A stretch of 64,000 nt of DNA from Hippophae tibetana (Eukaryota; Streptophyta; Magnoliopsida; Rosales; Elaeagnaceae): positions 13,893,190 to 13,957,189 of the forward strand of contig CM072811.1 of assembly GCA_037013495.1 (NCBI GenBank), written 5' to 3'. Below the pieces are notes generated by a model that was not told where the DNA came from, did no database searches, and was given only the letters and a program-made list of their open reading frames with translations. Below, piece by piece: positions 1 to 10,327 of the stretch. How positions within the stretch are numbered: position 1 is the first letter of the stretch; every line of letters starts with the position of its first letter. A program made the position numbers and the translations under genes.

Positions 1-73
1 TGGAAAACCTCCAAGCAGAATTTGCACTCCCATTTATTGAATCAAAAAGCTAATAAATTACAAAAACATAACT

Positions 74-98
74 AGTTCTTCTCAAAAAGAGAAGAACT
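74..98 (-). other. LTR stem-loop, minus-strand copy
   Basis: Ten-base arms AGTTCTTCTC and GAGAAGAACT flank a five-T loop (minus-strand reading). It lies about 30 bases upstream of the AATAAA of this LTR. The same structure occurs in four other copies in this window. Confidence 0.75.
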
Positions 99-117
99 CT
101 AAAACTAAGAGAATTTA

Positions 118-195
118 AGTAAAAACTAAGAAAGAAACTAAGAAAAGCTTAAAAACTAAGAAATAAACTAAGAAAAGCTTAAAAACTAAGAAATG
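118..195. repeat. Short tandem repeat in LTR leader
   Basis: A unit of about 25-30 bases built on AAACTAAGAAAAGCTTAAA is repeated imperfectly about three times. The corresponding stretches in the solo LTRs at 5745-5770 and 10255-10300 are shorter, so the repeat expanded in this copy. Confidence 0.6.
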
Positions 196-794
196 AGAGA
201 AAGAAAGAGAAGAGAAGAATGGTTTTGAGGTGTGTTTAGAAGTGAAGGGAAGGGGGGTATTTATAGGTGAGGATGGAGAGAAAAAGTGAGTGAAAAAATG
301 TTAAAAAAATGTGAAAATGCGGAGTGGAATTTCTGAGGTCATTGATGACGTCAGCATGATGTCATGGTGCGGTTGCGCGCAAAAATGTGGAAAAATGGCA
401 GTGGTGCACACGGAGGGCAGCTGGGGCGCGGATGTGGGCGTGGGCACGCGGGTTTGGGCGCTGGCGCGCACGGGGCTCGGTGCGGCTGGGCGGCGCGGCG
501 GCGCGATTTTCTCTTTTTTGACCTTTTTGGCCCATTTTGTCCAATTTTTCCATATTTGTTGACCTTTCCCCATTTATTTATTAATATATTTATGATGTAT
601 TGCTTCCAGTATTCCTCTTTGAGTCTTTAAGTTACGTTTTTAAGCCAAAATACGTGAAAAACAATAAAAATACCCGTGATTCCAAAAAAGAAAAATTTCT
701 ATAAATATATGATAAAACATATAAATATGTATATTTTTAATCAATTAATGTGCATAAAATCATGGTAATTTTAGTTCTTTTTGAGCACTCATCA

Positions 795-1384
795 AGTGAC
801 TCAATAGATTATTTGAAGTTATCCCCACATTCAGTAACATTTATCCTTAAGCATTCATTAGCACTATCAATGTCAAGGGGTTCAGATGTTTTAAAAACTT
901 TAAACAATATTTTTTCATCTTACACTCTCATTATAAGTTTACCTTTTTGTACATCAATAAGTGCTCTTCTGGTTGCTAAGAATGGACGACCAAGTATGAT
1001 AGGAATGTCACAATCCTTCTCCATGTCTAACACAATGAAGTCTGCCAAAAAGATGATTTTTTCTACTTTTACTAGCAAATCTTCTACCACACCTTAATGC
1101 CTTTTAATTAATCTATCTACCATTTATAATGTTACTGAAGTGGGTTTGGATTTACCAACCCCCAATCTCTTGAAGACTGATAATGGCATAAGGTTAATGC
1201 TAGAACCCAAGTCACATATTACTTTCTTAAAATGAATCTTCCCAATAGTCCAAGAGATGTCAAAACTACCTGGATATTTCAGTTTTTGTGGTAGTTTTCT
1301 ATCAAGGATGGCTCTAGAACCTTCAATTAAAGTTATTGTTTCATGATCTCCAAGCCTCCTTTTCTTTGATAGTATATTCTTCAT
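795..1384 (-). pseudogene. Gypsy (Athila/Tat-like) aspartic protease remnant
   Basis: The minus-strand reading contains CDLGSSINLMPLSVFKRLG (about 1205-1155), the DLG-S-SINLMP form of the aspartic protease active site seen in Athila/Tat-type Ty3/gypsy elements. After a frame break comes DIPIILGRPFLATRRALIDV (about 1010-950), the conserved C-terminal ILGRPFLAT block. A stop separates the two parts. No reverse transcriptase or integrase follows; the reading runs straight into the LTR at 794. This is a decayed internal region and the product cannot be functional. Confidence 0.8.
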
Positions 1385-2278
1385 GAATTAGGCGTAAGAC
1401 GACATTTTTCAAGTGCCTCTACAAATGGTATGTTTATATATAGCTTCTTGAAGACATCAAGAAATTTTGAAAATTGTGTATCTAACTATTTCTTTTACAG
1501 TCTTTAAGGGAAGAAATAGTGGGTTTGTAAAGGCTATTTTTCTATGGATGAATTATTTCCTTTTCAGTGCTCTCTTTATCCACTAGCTCTTCCTCATCTT
1601 TGTTAATTTCCTATTTCTCTTCATCCTTTTCTATCTTATGTTTCTATTCTAAAGTTTTACCTATCCTCAAAGCTATGGCATTGCACTAGTCTTTACCTTA
1701 TCTTCGTGGGTTTACAATTGTTTCACTTGGAAGGTTACCTTGAGGCCTTTGACTTATAGCTTGAGTAAGTTGCCTTATTTGGCTCTCCAAATTTTGAATT
1801 GAAGCCTCTTGAGTTGACACTTTTTCACTAAATGATTGGATGAAGTCTTTCATTATCCCTATTAAGGTATTTGTATTGTCCTCAATAGGTGGTTTCTTCT
1901 CTTAAGCTTGTAATTGATGTGGTTGTTGAAAACCAAGTGATGGAAATATTTGATGGTTGAATTGATTATCACTTTGATGGTTGTTATTACTCAAAGAGAA
2001 ATTTGGATGTTGTCTCCATCTTGGGTTATATGTGTTCGAGTATGGATTATTGTTTCAGTTCATATTACCCACATTGAATACTAATTCAGGATTATTTGGA
2101 AAATTATTAAACAAATGAGCTCCTCCACAAAACACATACGACACCCCTGAATCTTGGACCTAATTTATACTCGCTGGCAAGTTTTGAGACTTCAAAAGAT
2201 TAACCAAAGATCACACTTGAGTTCTAAGTGCTATGATATCATTTAACTCATGCACTATGGCTACTCTTTTTATGGCTA
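1385..2278 (-). other. Decayed region between gag and protease
   Basis: No sustained ORF. By position it is the C-terminal gag and spacer of the minus-strand gypsy element. The minus-strand reading is rich in Lys, Glu and Asn with many stops. I see no zinc knuckle and no inserted element with recognisable ends. Confidence 0.4.
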
Positions 2279-3037
2279 TCATTCTTTCCATAGGATATTG
2301 ATAGTTATTGCTAGCCATTTTTCTAGTAAATCATAAGCTTGATTGTAAAATTTGGCTAACAAAGCTCCATTAGCAGATGCATCAACAATAGTTCTTGTTT
2401 GAGCATCGAGACCATTGTAAAAATTCTCTATTTGAATCCAAGAAGGAATACCATGATGAGGACACTTCCTTAGCAATTCCTTGAATCTTTCACATACTTC
2501 ATATAAAGATTTTCCATCGTATTGTTGGTAGGAAGTAATGTCATTCCTAAGCTTGGCATTCTTTGTTGGTGGGAAGTATTTTATCAAGAATTTCTCTACC
2601 AAACCATTCCAAGTTGTAATGGAATCACGTGATAAATAGTTTATCCAAGCTCGAGCATGGTCTCGTAAAAAATAAGGGAATAATCTAAGCTTAAATGCCT
2701 TTTTAGTCACACCACTAAATTTTAATGAATCTCTAACTTCAATAAACAATTTGAGATGCAAATGAGGATTCTCTGTTGGTAGTCCGCTGAATTGTCCAAC
2801 TGTTTATAGTATTTGAAACATCTATGGCTTTAGTTCAAACTGATTAGCTTGAATGTTTAGCTTTGTAATACTTGGATTCAACCCTTCCAACATAGGTATT
2901 GCATATTCATTCATAAATCTATCCTTGTCATCCATCAAAACTATCTGATTGTTTAAGTTTAGCTCATTATTGTTTGATTCTAATGGATTAACCATTTCTT
3001 CCTCTTGGGTGATTTGTTGTTTTCTAATTGATCTCAA
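2279..3037 (-). pseudogene. Gypsy gag (retrotransposon gag domain) remnant
   Basis: The main open stretch, 2761 to 2279 (160 codons), carries the plant retrotransposon gag fold signature: LRLFPYFLRDHARAWI, then ITTWNGLVEKFLIKYFPP, LRNDITSYQQYDGKSLYEVCERFKELLRKCPHHG, and FYNGLDAQTRTIVDASANGALL. An upstream open stretch (3037-2822) gives the N-terminal part (NEYAIPMLEGLNPSI) and is separated by a frameshift. Order, strand and distance fit the protease remnant below it. The same gag type recurs at 33271-35150. Athila/Tat lineage is my inference from the GLN-RTIVDA segment and the DLGSSINLMP protease. Confidence 0.85.
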
Positions 3038-3900
3038 ATTATACTTAATTTCAAGATCTAAAGGTAAAAAATTTCACTCACGAACTATGCTCATGCAATA
3101 GACTCCACTATGTTTCTACAATAGTAAAAGAGATGTCTAAATTAAAAACTAAATAAAAATTAAAAATAAATAACTAAATAACTAAATAAAAAATAAAAAA
3201 ATTAAATAAGTAAAGAAAATTAACAACAATAAATAAATAACTATATAACTAAAAACATTAAAAATTAAAAATAAAACTATGAAAAATAAATAAAGAAAAA
3301 TAATTAAAATAAAAGTAAAAAATTTATGCAAGTATAAAAACTTGATTGCCACACAAATTATGCGTATAATAAATATGCAAATATACATATCGTAAAAAAA
3401 TAATATATTCATAAAAAAAGATCGTTCCCACATAGATTATTTTATTAAAAACTAATTTTTAAAATAAAAAAAATAAAAAATAATTTTTTTGTTCTTTTTT
3501 TTTATATTTTAAGGAAGAAAAATTAAAATAAGTAAAAGTAAATAGAAATAATTAATTAAATCAGATTTGGTAACTAAGAAGATATGTGAGAAAATATATA
3601 AGAATACTTAATCACCCTATTTTCTAAACATGTGAATAACTAAAATCTCCCCAATATAATTATCAATTAATTACATGATCAATTGAATCTAATTAGCATC
3701 TATTCCTCTATCAAGTAAACTATATATCATATAGTAATTAATTTAATCATACTCTCATACCAATTAAATTGCATACTACTTATTAAGTTCATCAATTATG
3801 GATCATAAACATAAGAATCAAATATCTCAGCCTATAAACTATGCATGTTATTTAATCAAAACAAATAATTAAATAATTCTCTCAAATTTATTTAATTACC
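3038..3900 (-). other. Very AT-rich LTR-derived spacer
   Basis: No gene. Positions 3140-3330 are nearly pure A/T. Around 3335-3440 the minus strand carries a 'TATGTGGGAACGATC' phrase like that found near the ends of plant gypsy LTRs; the unrelated solo LTR at 13618-15425 has a similar phrase near its end. I read this as the decayed 5' part of a minus-strand LTR element, without defined ends. Confidence 0.35.
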
Positions 3901-4720
3901 TCCTTCTCACTGACTTTAAGTTTGTGCTTTAAGGCAATAATAAAATCTTTTTGCATTAAGAAATGATTCAAGATATGCTGTTGAATTCTTCAGAATCCCA
4001 ACTTTCTCATTTAGTTGTTCAATCTTAGCTTCCTTTTCGATAAGAGAGTAAGATATATATTCATATGCCCTCTCAAGGACTATAATCTGCTTCTTTAATA
4101 TTTCAATCTCGACATTTTGATTAGGAGAAGGATTAGGCAAACAAACAATTGTGTAACTTTACTAGACATAGGAACCCTTATTTGTTCCTTAAGCTTCTTG
4201 ACTTTTTCATGATTTGCATTAAATTTCTCAAGAAAACTTGAACACCTCTTTTGAATAACCTCATATTTTTGGTGAGATCAAGTTGTTGACCTTAATAAAG
4301 GACTTATTTTCTTATAGATTTTTCTTCAATAAGTATATCTCACGTGCCTTCTCGTCAAGGCTTTCCAAGTCTTTTTCTTTGCTTTTTCAAACTTGATGTG
4401 CTCCAATATGAGCATATTATAGGATTCAAGAAATTCATCTTGCTCATCATCATCATAATGAGCTTTAGGTATCACCTTTTAAACATCTGAAGTAGCAGTT
4501 GAAGGATCATCGACACTATTAGAGATAATGAAGGTCGAAGTATTAGTATCATGCTCATCATCACTACTGGTACTATTCGAAAGAGTAGCCTTATATTTTA
4601 TAGCATGCTTATTCATGCAATTTTGTTTCTAAAAATACTTTTTAGAAATGTGTCCAAGATTTCTTTATTCTCCTGAATCCATCGGAAGGAAAGTGCATGT
4701 GTGAAAAGTGAGTTAACAGT
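3900..4720 (-). pseudogene. Copia-like gag C-terminal fragment
   Basis: Minus-strand readings from about 4680 down to 3916 give, across several frameshifts, a zinc-knuckle-like 'LGHISKKYF', an acidic segment (STSSDDEHD), and a long Lys/Glu/Leu-rich coiled-coil region ending in an open stretch of 74 codons (4140-3916: VEIEILKKQIIVLERAYEYI, EKEAKIEQLNEKVGIL). This layout resembles the long coiled-coil gag of SIRE-like copia elements. No enzyme domain is attached. Family assignment is tentative. Confidence 0.45.
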
Positions 4721-5109
4721 ATCAACAACGGAGTGACTAAGCCCATAAAGGGTGCACTAACTTTGGTACTAATTGAAAGAGTCTACAACCCAATATAGTA
4801 CCATGTTAAGGAGATACAGACTCCTTAACTACTCAACACAGAGTCGCACAAATAGAAAAGAACACACTTAAAAAAGAATGTAGTATAACCATATATAATA
4901 TAATATTAGATAAGTGGAACTTTTCACAATACATATTATATAATCAATAGAAGGTAGGAAAAAAGTTAATACTTTCTAATCATAGTTTAAGTTATAGTAT
5001 GCTATAATATACACACCTTAAACTTTGATTGTACTAACACAACAAGGGATCTATATAACAAGCGATGTAACAAGGTAAACCTACATAGATACCATATCTA
5101 TTTGGTAGT
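4721..5109. other. Gene-free stretch left of the solo LTR
   Basis: No ORF of interest. With 6932-7640 it forms the target interrupted by the solo LTR at 5110-6926. It may be part of a minus-strand LTR, because the other half has a TATA-type element on the minus strand near 7447, but I could not find matching termini. Confidence 0.3.
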
Positions 5110-5659
5110 TGATGAGTGCTCAAAAAGTACTAAAATTACCATGATTTTATACACGTTAATTGATTAAAAAGATATTTATTTATATGATTTTATCATATAT
5201 TTATATAAATCTATCTTTTCGGAATCACGAGTATTTTTATTGTTTTTCAGGTATTTTTTGCTTAAAAAAATGACTTAAAGACTCAAAGAAAAATACCAGA
5301 GGCAATATATCATAAATATATTCATAAAGTAATTGAGGAAAAGTCTAAAAAAGATGGAAAAATTGGACAATATGGGTCAAAAATGTCAAAAAAGAGGAAA
5401 TCGTGCACACAGTCGCCGAGCAACACGCGCGTCGCGCCAGCACAATGCCCAGTCCGCGCGTGCCTGCACCCATCAGCACCCAGTCCGCGCTCGCCAGCTT
5501 CCATCTGCGCCCAGTCTACACGTGCTGATGCACCTATCTGCTCCAATCCGTGCGTGCCGCCGCACCCCACGTCAGCATGGCATCAACAATGATGTCATCA
5601 TTACCTACTCAACTTTTCCACCTTTTTAATCATTTTTTCACCCAATTTTTCTTCCTCTC

Positions 5660-5678
5660 CTCACCTATATATACCCTC
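5660..5678 (+). promoter_or_regulatory. LTR TATA box, copy A
   Basis: CACCTATATATACCC lies just downstream of the GC-rich block and about 100 bp before the stem-loop. The equivalent in copy B is CCTATAAATACCC near 10180, and in the 3' LTR of the LARD element CCTATAAAAAGCC near 43488. Conserved position supports it as the core promoter. Confidence 0.7.
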
Positions 5679-5769
5679 ATTCTCTTCACTTCAAAACACA
5701 CCTAAAACCACATCTTTTTCCCTCTTTCTTTCTCTCCATTTCTTAGTTTTTAGCTTTTCTTAGTTTTAG

Positions 5770-5794
5770 AGTTCTTCTCTTTTTGAGAAGAACT
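5770..5794 (+). other. LTR stem-loop, copy A
   Basis: Perfect 10-bp stem (AGTTCTTCTC / GAGAAGAACT) with a T5 loop, about 35 bases upstream of AATAAA in the probable R region. In copy B the ninth stem pair is changed from U-A to C-G with pairing kept, which points to selection on RNA structure. It could act in polyadenylation, dimerisation or packaging; I infer no specific role. Confidence 0.8.
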
Positions 5795-6931
5795 AATTAT
5801 GTTTTTGTAATTTATTTTCTTTTTGATTCAATAAATGGGAGCGCAAATTCTATTTGGAGGTTTTCTAGCAATAGGAATAACATCAAAGTACTCTAAGGAT
5901 TTTATTTTCTTTACAGTTATTTTTTATGCTTTATTCTTACATGTTATATTTAATTTGTATGTGATTAAATTTAACTTTTCTGGTTGTTTGCAAACATGAT
6001 ATAATAATAACCTTGTTATGCTTGCGAAATATTAAAGGTAAAAATCTCTAAAATGAATTGATTTTATTTTTATTCAAGATTTTATATTAAGAATGTTAGA
6101 GAGAAATATATTATTTTTCATTACAAACTTAAATATGAAAAATTAGATTTTAAGGTTTAGTTATCTGATCTGATTTAGAGTAGTGCTCTTTTATTTGTTG
6201 GTGCAATCGCCCGATAGTTAGAGTGAAGCTCTATTTCAAAAACTTTTATATGAATTATTATCTGAAAATGTATTGACAACATGTTTTCAGTAGTGGTTTT
6301 AAAACTTAAAAGTTAGTCCTCGGATAATTAAATTCTTAGGTTTAATTTGGACACCTTGAATAAAGTTTAAACTGTCTAACCCCACCAAATGTGGCATTTA
6401 AATGATTCATTTTCAATTTCTTAGAAAAAAGGAATTAATTTAATTAAACAAATTAGTTATCAACCCCACCCATAGGTGTTAATTGATTTGTTTAGTTAAC
6501 AAAAAATATCTAATCCCACCAAAGGTGGTATTCATATAAAAAAGAGAGAATCAATAAATATCAATTTATATCTTTAATAACTTAAAAAGTATGAGCAAGC
6601 ATAATTACTTAGTTATTATATCCATAAATACTCCACTATTATAAATGATAAAATTTGCATCAATATTTATTGAATCTGTATCTATGTTTATTTTTATGTT
6701 ATTAGATTAGAAACACAAAAACCCAAATATTGTGACATGATGTTTAGGATTTAATTTCATTTTTAAAAGTTTGAATAATAAATTAAAAACTACATATATT
6801 CTTTCCTTAGATCGACCTTGGGAGTATACTTATCATTTTCTACAAAATGATTCGTGCAGTTGCGAGAGTCTTATAAATATAAAATCAAAGTATTGGTAGG
6901 ATCGGTGATGCCATTTCTGCTCATCAGTAGT

Positions 6932-7640
6932 GTCCTTGGGTTGCTTAAGGAAACCATTTAACAACAAACAATTCATTAATCAATAAAATAGTTATAACAC
7001 TAAAATAAATAAAACCACTATTATATCTATTAGTTGGCACTTCTATCCAAATTGCCTATTAATATTCTTGCTTGCTGCTTCTATAATGACTTGGCTCTAA
7101 ACACTATCTTGACTCTTTTCCACAACCAATACCACCCAATATGGTGTGATTAGTAGTCACAAAACATTAATGTGAAATATTTATAGAATGAGAAACCTTG
7201 AGGATCATTCTCAATCTGAAGGCACCAAAGGACATACTCTCTTCCATACATCTCAAATTGTGTATGGGAGAAATATAGTCAAGTTATATATACCCATACA
7301 AATTTGATAACTAAAATCAATAAATGACCCATACTTAAATATAAGCTCTCCAAAACAATTTAAAAAATATATAAATCTTAGTATGAATTTTGGCAGAGTT
7401 TTGGTACTAAAAACATGGGTAAAGAGTTGAAGGAAGTGGGGGGTATTTATAGAACTCAATCAACCACCTAGCCAATAGTGGTGGTGAGGTACTAAAAAAA
7501 ATATTTTTTTGTTTCCAAAAATGCCTAGTGAATTCCATAAATACCCACACCTGAAATAAATTAAAATCCACCACTCTCAACCTATCATGCATACTAAAAA
7601 CAACCAACCTCATGGTGTGTGAAAACATGCTTTTAATCGT
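6932..7640 (-). other. Possible LTR or promoter remnant, minus strand
   Basis: No supported gene. The minus-strand reading at about 7450 gives ATAAATACCCCCCACTTCC, which looks like a TATA box and start region of the kind seen in LTRs, and the GTGGTGG-rich block upstream (about 7470-7490) could be U3. The short ORFs here (60-70 codons) show no domain and are probably chance. Confidence 0.3.
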
Positions 7641-8900
7641 AGTATTCCTAGCTACATATGTATGTACATTAATGATCCGTCGTAACCAACCTTACATAGA
7701 GAAAGATAGAACACTAAGTTAAAATAAATAGACACCGTATTTTGTACACGAAAAGCAAGCACATAGAAACTGAGTGCAATAAGATTTACAAAAGTTTTAT
7801 TTTGAACCCTTTCTGGTAGTGCACAAATGTTTTTTTTTCATTTTTAGAAATAAAGTGCACATATATTTTTTATAATGAAAAAATATAAGTTTTTATGATG
7901 TTAAAATTTAAACCATAAGAATAATTAGGTCATATAAAGAATAGAGAGATTGGTTTTTTACATGTGATGATAAAACATTTTTGGGAAAGCAACATAAAAA
8001 CACTCCCTAAAACTTTTAATACTCATCGAAATATCATTTCTTATGTTCAATTTATATATTTTTACTACAACAAAATCTATATCCCATAAGTTTTAAATTG
8101 AACACTAACCAATTAGACCCTTTTAATATTGAATACTGGTCAATTGAAAACGATCAATATATTTGGGATTTTATTTTTTATTGCTGGAAGTTTTAGTGGG
8201 GTTATTTAATATAATTTCTTAAGGCTTGTTTTGTAAAATGTTTTGTTTTCTTGTATTTGAAGCTAGTTTTCTATTTTATAATTCATTTTATAAAAAATAA
8301 AAATAAAAGTTTACTAATAAAATAAATGTAAAAGTTTACTAATAAAAGGAAAAATGAACTTAAAATATGGTTTCAATTTTTTTTAAGTTTCAAAAACAGT
8401 AAAAAGTGTGTACTAATAAAATTGAATGACAACCTAATTTTTACCTTAAAAATGAAATTAATTACCAAACAATACTTCTTTTGAAAACTTAAGTTTAAAA
8501 ACTGAAACTGAAAAATAGATTTGGTTATAAAACAAACAAAACTTATATTAAAAATTTGGGTTCCGAAACTAAAAATTAAAAAACAAATTTATTACAAAAG
8601 AGATAATAGATGAACTAGTACTATAATTCTTGAAAACATGTGAGCTCATAACCAAAATATTAACCTAAGTGATTAGTTCACTAGTTATAATAAAGATAAT
8701 AAATGAAACAAAATAGAATTATGTGACCACGTGCTTGGCTTGTATCATATATTTTTTAGGATAATTTTGATATTTCAAAAATTTTAATAAATAAAAAGGA
8801 AACCATAAAACTCTTCGAGCCATAACCCTAACCCTAAATTAGTTTTTACACTTCATTAAACACTCATGATACCTAACCCCAATGAGCTCCAAATGACGAG
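7641..8900. other. AT-rich intergenic stretch
   Basis: I see no gene, RNA or element with definable ends. CCCTAACCCTAAA at about 8825 is only two telomere-like units and is probably chance. Confidence 0.5.
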
Positions 8901-8903
8901 CCC

Positions 8904-9229
8904 AAACTAGGGATATAAAAAAGATCTACTATATTAGAGTTCTATGGATATTTCCCTCATATGATCTACTCTAAATTAGATCAAAACTGGCCACTTTTAG
9001 ATCAAGTTGGATAATGATCGATATATAAGATTAACAGATTGGACCAGATCAAAACGTATCAAGAAGGATCAATCCGTAGATCGAGCCAAATTGGATCAAT
9101 CAAAATCTAAATATTATTAAAACTATAATTTTAGAGCTAAAATAATTACACATTTTTAACATTGTTTCTTAATTTTTACAACTATTTACTTGAAAAACTT
9201 ACATTACAAATAATCATTTTTAACATTTC
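8904..9229. mobile_element. Left half of a possible hAT-like non-autonomous element
   Basis: From about 8910 (CTAGGGATATAAAA) the sequence is rich in GATC phrases. A matching GATC-rich block occurs at 19010-19176, and its minus strand begins CTAGTGATGGCAATGG, resembling hAT terminal repeats. The 8 bases outside each end (GCCCAAAC and GTTCCAAC) agree at five of eight positions. The gypsy element at 9230-18540 would have split it. This is inference from weak similarity. Confidence 0.35.
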
Positions 9230-9687
9230 TAATGTACTCTTTAGGTAAACAACTTAGGAACCCACAAACTCAAAGGAATAAGAATTATTAAATTGCTAAG
9301 AACGTGTTGAAATGATTAGATTAGAACCCTAAGAAAACAAAGTCCTTAAAACCTCAATCTTGAGATGCCACAAAGGATGATCACTCTCTTTGATAAGTTG
9401 AATTCAAACATTCAATCCAGAATACAAGAAGGCAAAGCAAGAAGCTTTCTGAAATTTTCTTTTCATTGATGAATATTCATATGTCTCTATTACATGGCTA
9501 CAATTTCTTTTATAAGAAATAAACCCTATATGCCACCTATTCTAAAAAAACCCTAGGTACCACTTCAAGAGCCAAAAAACTAATAGGCTTAATTATTGGT
9601 GGATTGGGCCTTATCCATTCTTAAAAATAAATGACAAAAAACTTAACATAAAAAAGCCCATAATTAAATAAGACAACAATTGCTAAT
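9230..9687 (-). mobile_element. 3' LTR of the 9.2-18.5 kb gypsy element, outer part
   Basis: This matches the LTR at 18024-18540 along its whole length, for example ACTCAAAGGAATA, CAAAGAATGATCACTC-type text and GAAGCTTTCTGAA. Because the element's genes are on the minus strand, this is its 3' LTR. It is interrupted at 9687 by the solo LTR at 9688-11458 and resumes at 11459. The first bases read TAATGTAC against TGATGTAT in the partner, so the terminal dinucleotide has mutated. Confidence 0.88.
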
Positions 9688-9740
9688 TGATGAGTGCTCA
9701 AAAAGCACTAAAATTACCATGATTTTATGCACATTAATTG

Positions 9741-9743
<3 letters not shown>

Positions 9744-9780
<37 letters not shown>
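9744..9780. repeat. (AT)n microsatellite
   Basis: About 18 uninterrupted AT units inside copy B; absent from copy A, where the same position reads AAAAAGATATTTA. Confidence 0.9.
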
Positions 9781-9783
<3 letters not shown>

Positions 9784-10302
9784 TTATCATATATTTATAT
9801 ATATTTGTCTTTTTCGGAATCACGGGTATTTTTATTGTTTTTCAGGTATTTTAGCTTAAAAACGTAACTTAAAGACTCAAAGAGTAATACTGGAAGCAAT
9901 ACATCACAAATATATTAATAAATAAATGGGGAAATGTCAACAAATATAGAAAAATTGGACAAAATGGGTCAAAAAGGTCAAAAATGTCAAAAAGGAGAAA
10001 ATCGTGCCGCCGCGCCGCCCAGCCGCCGCACCCCAACGCCCAGCTGCGCGCGCCGACGTCTGTTTCGCCCCATTTTTCACGTGCAGCCACCCCACATCAT
10101 GCTGACGTCATCAATCACCAATCCGCGTTTTTACATTTTTTTAACATTTTTTCCTCTAATTTTTCTCTCCATCCTCACCTATAAATACCCCCCTTCTCTT
10201 CACTTCTAAACACACCTTCAAAACACACTTCTCTCCTTTCTTTATCTCTTTTCTTAGATTTTTAGGTTTTCTTAGTTTTTAGTTAATTTCTCTTAGTTTT
10301 AG

Positions 10303-10327
10303 AGTTCTTCCCTTTTTGGGAAGAACT
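10303..10327 (+). other. LTR stem-loop, copy B (compensated)
   Basis: Arms AGTTCTTCCC and GGGAAGAACT with a T5 loop. Compared with copy A both partners of the ninth pair differ (T to C, A to G), so the 10-bp stem remains perfect. Confidence 0.8.

Larger units (their letters stand above)
1..794 (-). mobile_element. Partial LTR of the TGATGAG family, minus orientation
   Basis: Read on the minus strand this begins TGATGAGTGCTC at 794 and runs to the window edge, so only U3, R and the start of U5 are present. It matches the solo LTRs at 5110-6926 and 9688-11458 along most of its length: the opening, the GC-rich block (about 365-515), a TATA-type stretch near 260, the stem-loop at 74-98, the AATAAA-containing segment near 40, and the motif next to it (minus strand of 1-30). 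The minus-strand protease remnant ends directly against its start with no polypurine tract, so the junction at 794/795 is probably a deletion. ORFs in the GC-rich block are composition artefacts. Confidence 0.85.
5110..6926 (+). mobile_element. Solo LTR of the TGATGAG family, copy A
   Basis: An 1817-bp unit starting TGATGAG and ending CTCATCA, bounded by a perfect 5-bp duplication, with no internal region, so it is a solo LTR left by recombination between two LTRs. Visible parts: AT-rich U3 start, GC-rich block at about 5400-5580, TATA box (CTATATATACCC, about 5664), a pyrimidine-rich probable start region, stem-loop at 5770-5794, AATAAA at about 5830, and a long AT-rich U5 with the phrases 'CAATCGCCCGATAGTTAGA' and 'GACCTTGGGAGTATACTTA' shared with the other copies. 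Clean ends and a perfect duplication suggest a fairly recent insertion. It closely resembles copy B and is more distant from the LTRs at 38.8-44.7 kb. Confidence 0.92.
5105..6931 (+). repeat. 5-bp target site duplication GTAGT
   Basis: GTAGT at 5105-5109 is repeated at 6927-6931, flanking the LTR at 5110-6926 exactly. Five bases is the usual length for LTR retrotransposon insertion. Confidence 0.9.

Noticed and set aside
301..630. Overlapping 60-90 codon ORFs in the GC-rich block of the first LTR (both strands)
   Set aside because: GC-rich DNA lacks stops by composition; the frames differ between LTR copies and show no domain or shared protein.
3182..3433. 83-codon membrane-like ORF
   Set aside because: Ile/Phe/Leu-rich because the DNA is almost pure A/T; no family pattern.
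5322..5629. Pro/Ala/Arg-rich ORFs in solo LTR copy A
   Set aside because: Same GC-rich U3 block; not conserved as protein between copies A and B.
8820..8836. Telomere-like CCCTAACCCTAAA
   Set aside because: Only about two units; too short to be an interstitial telomeric array.
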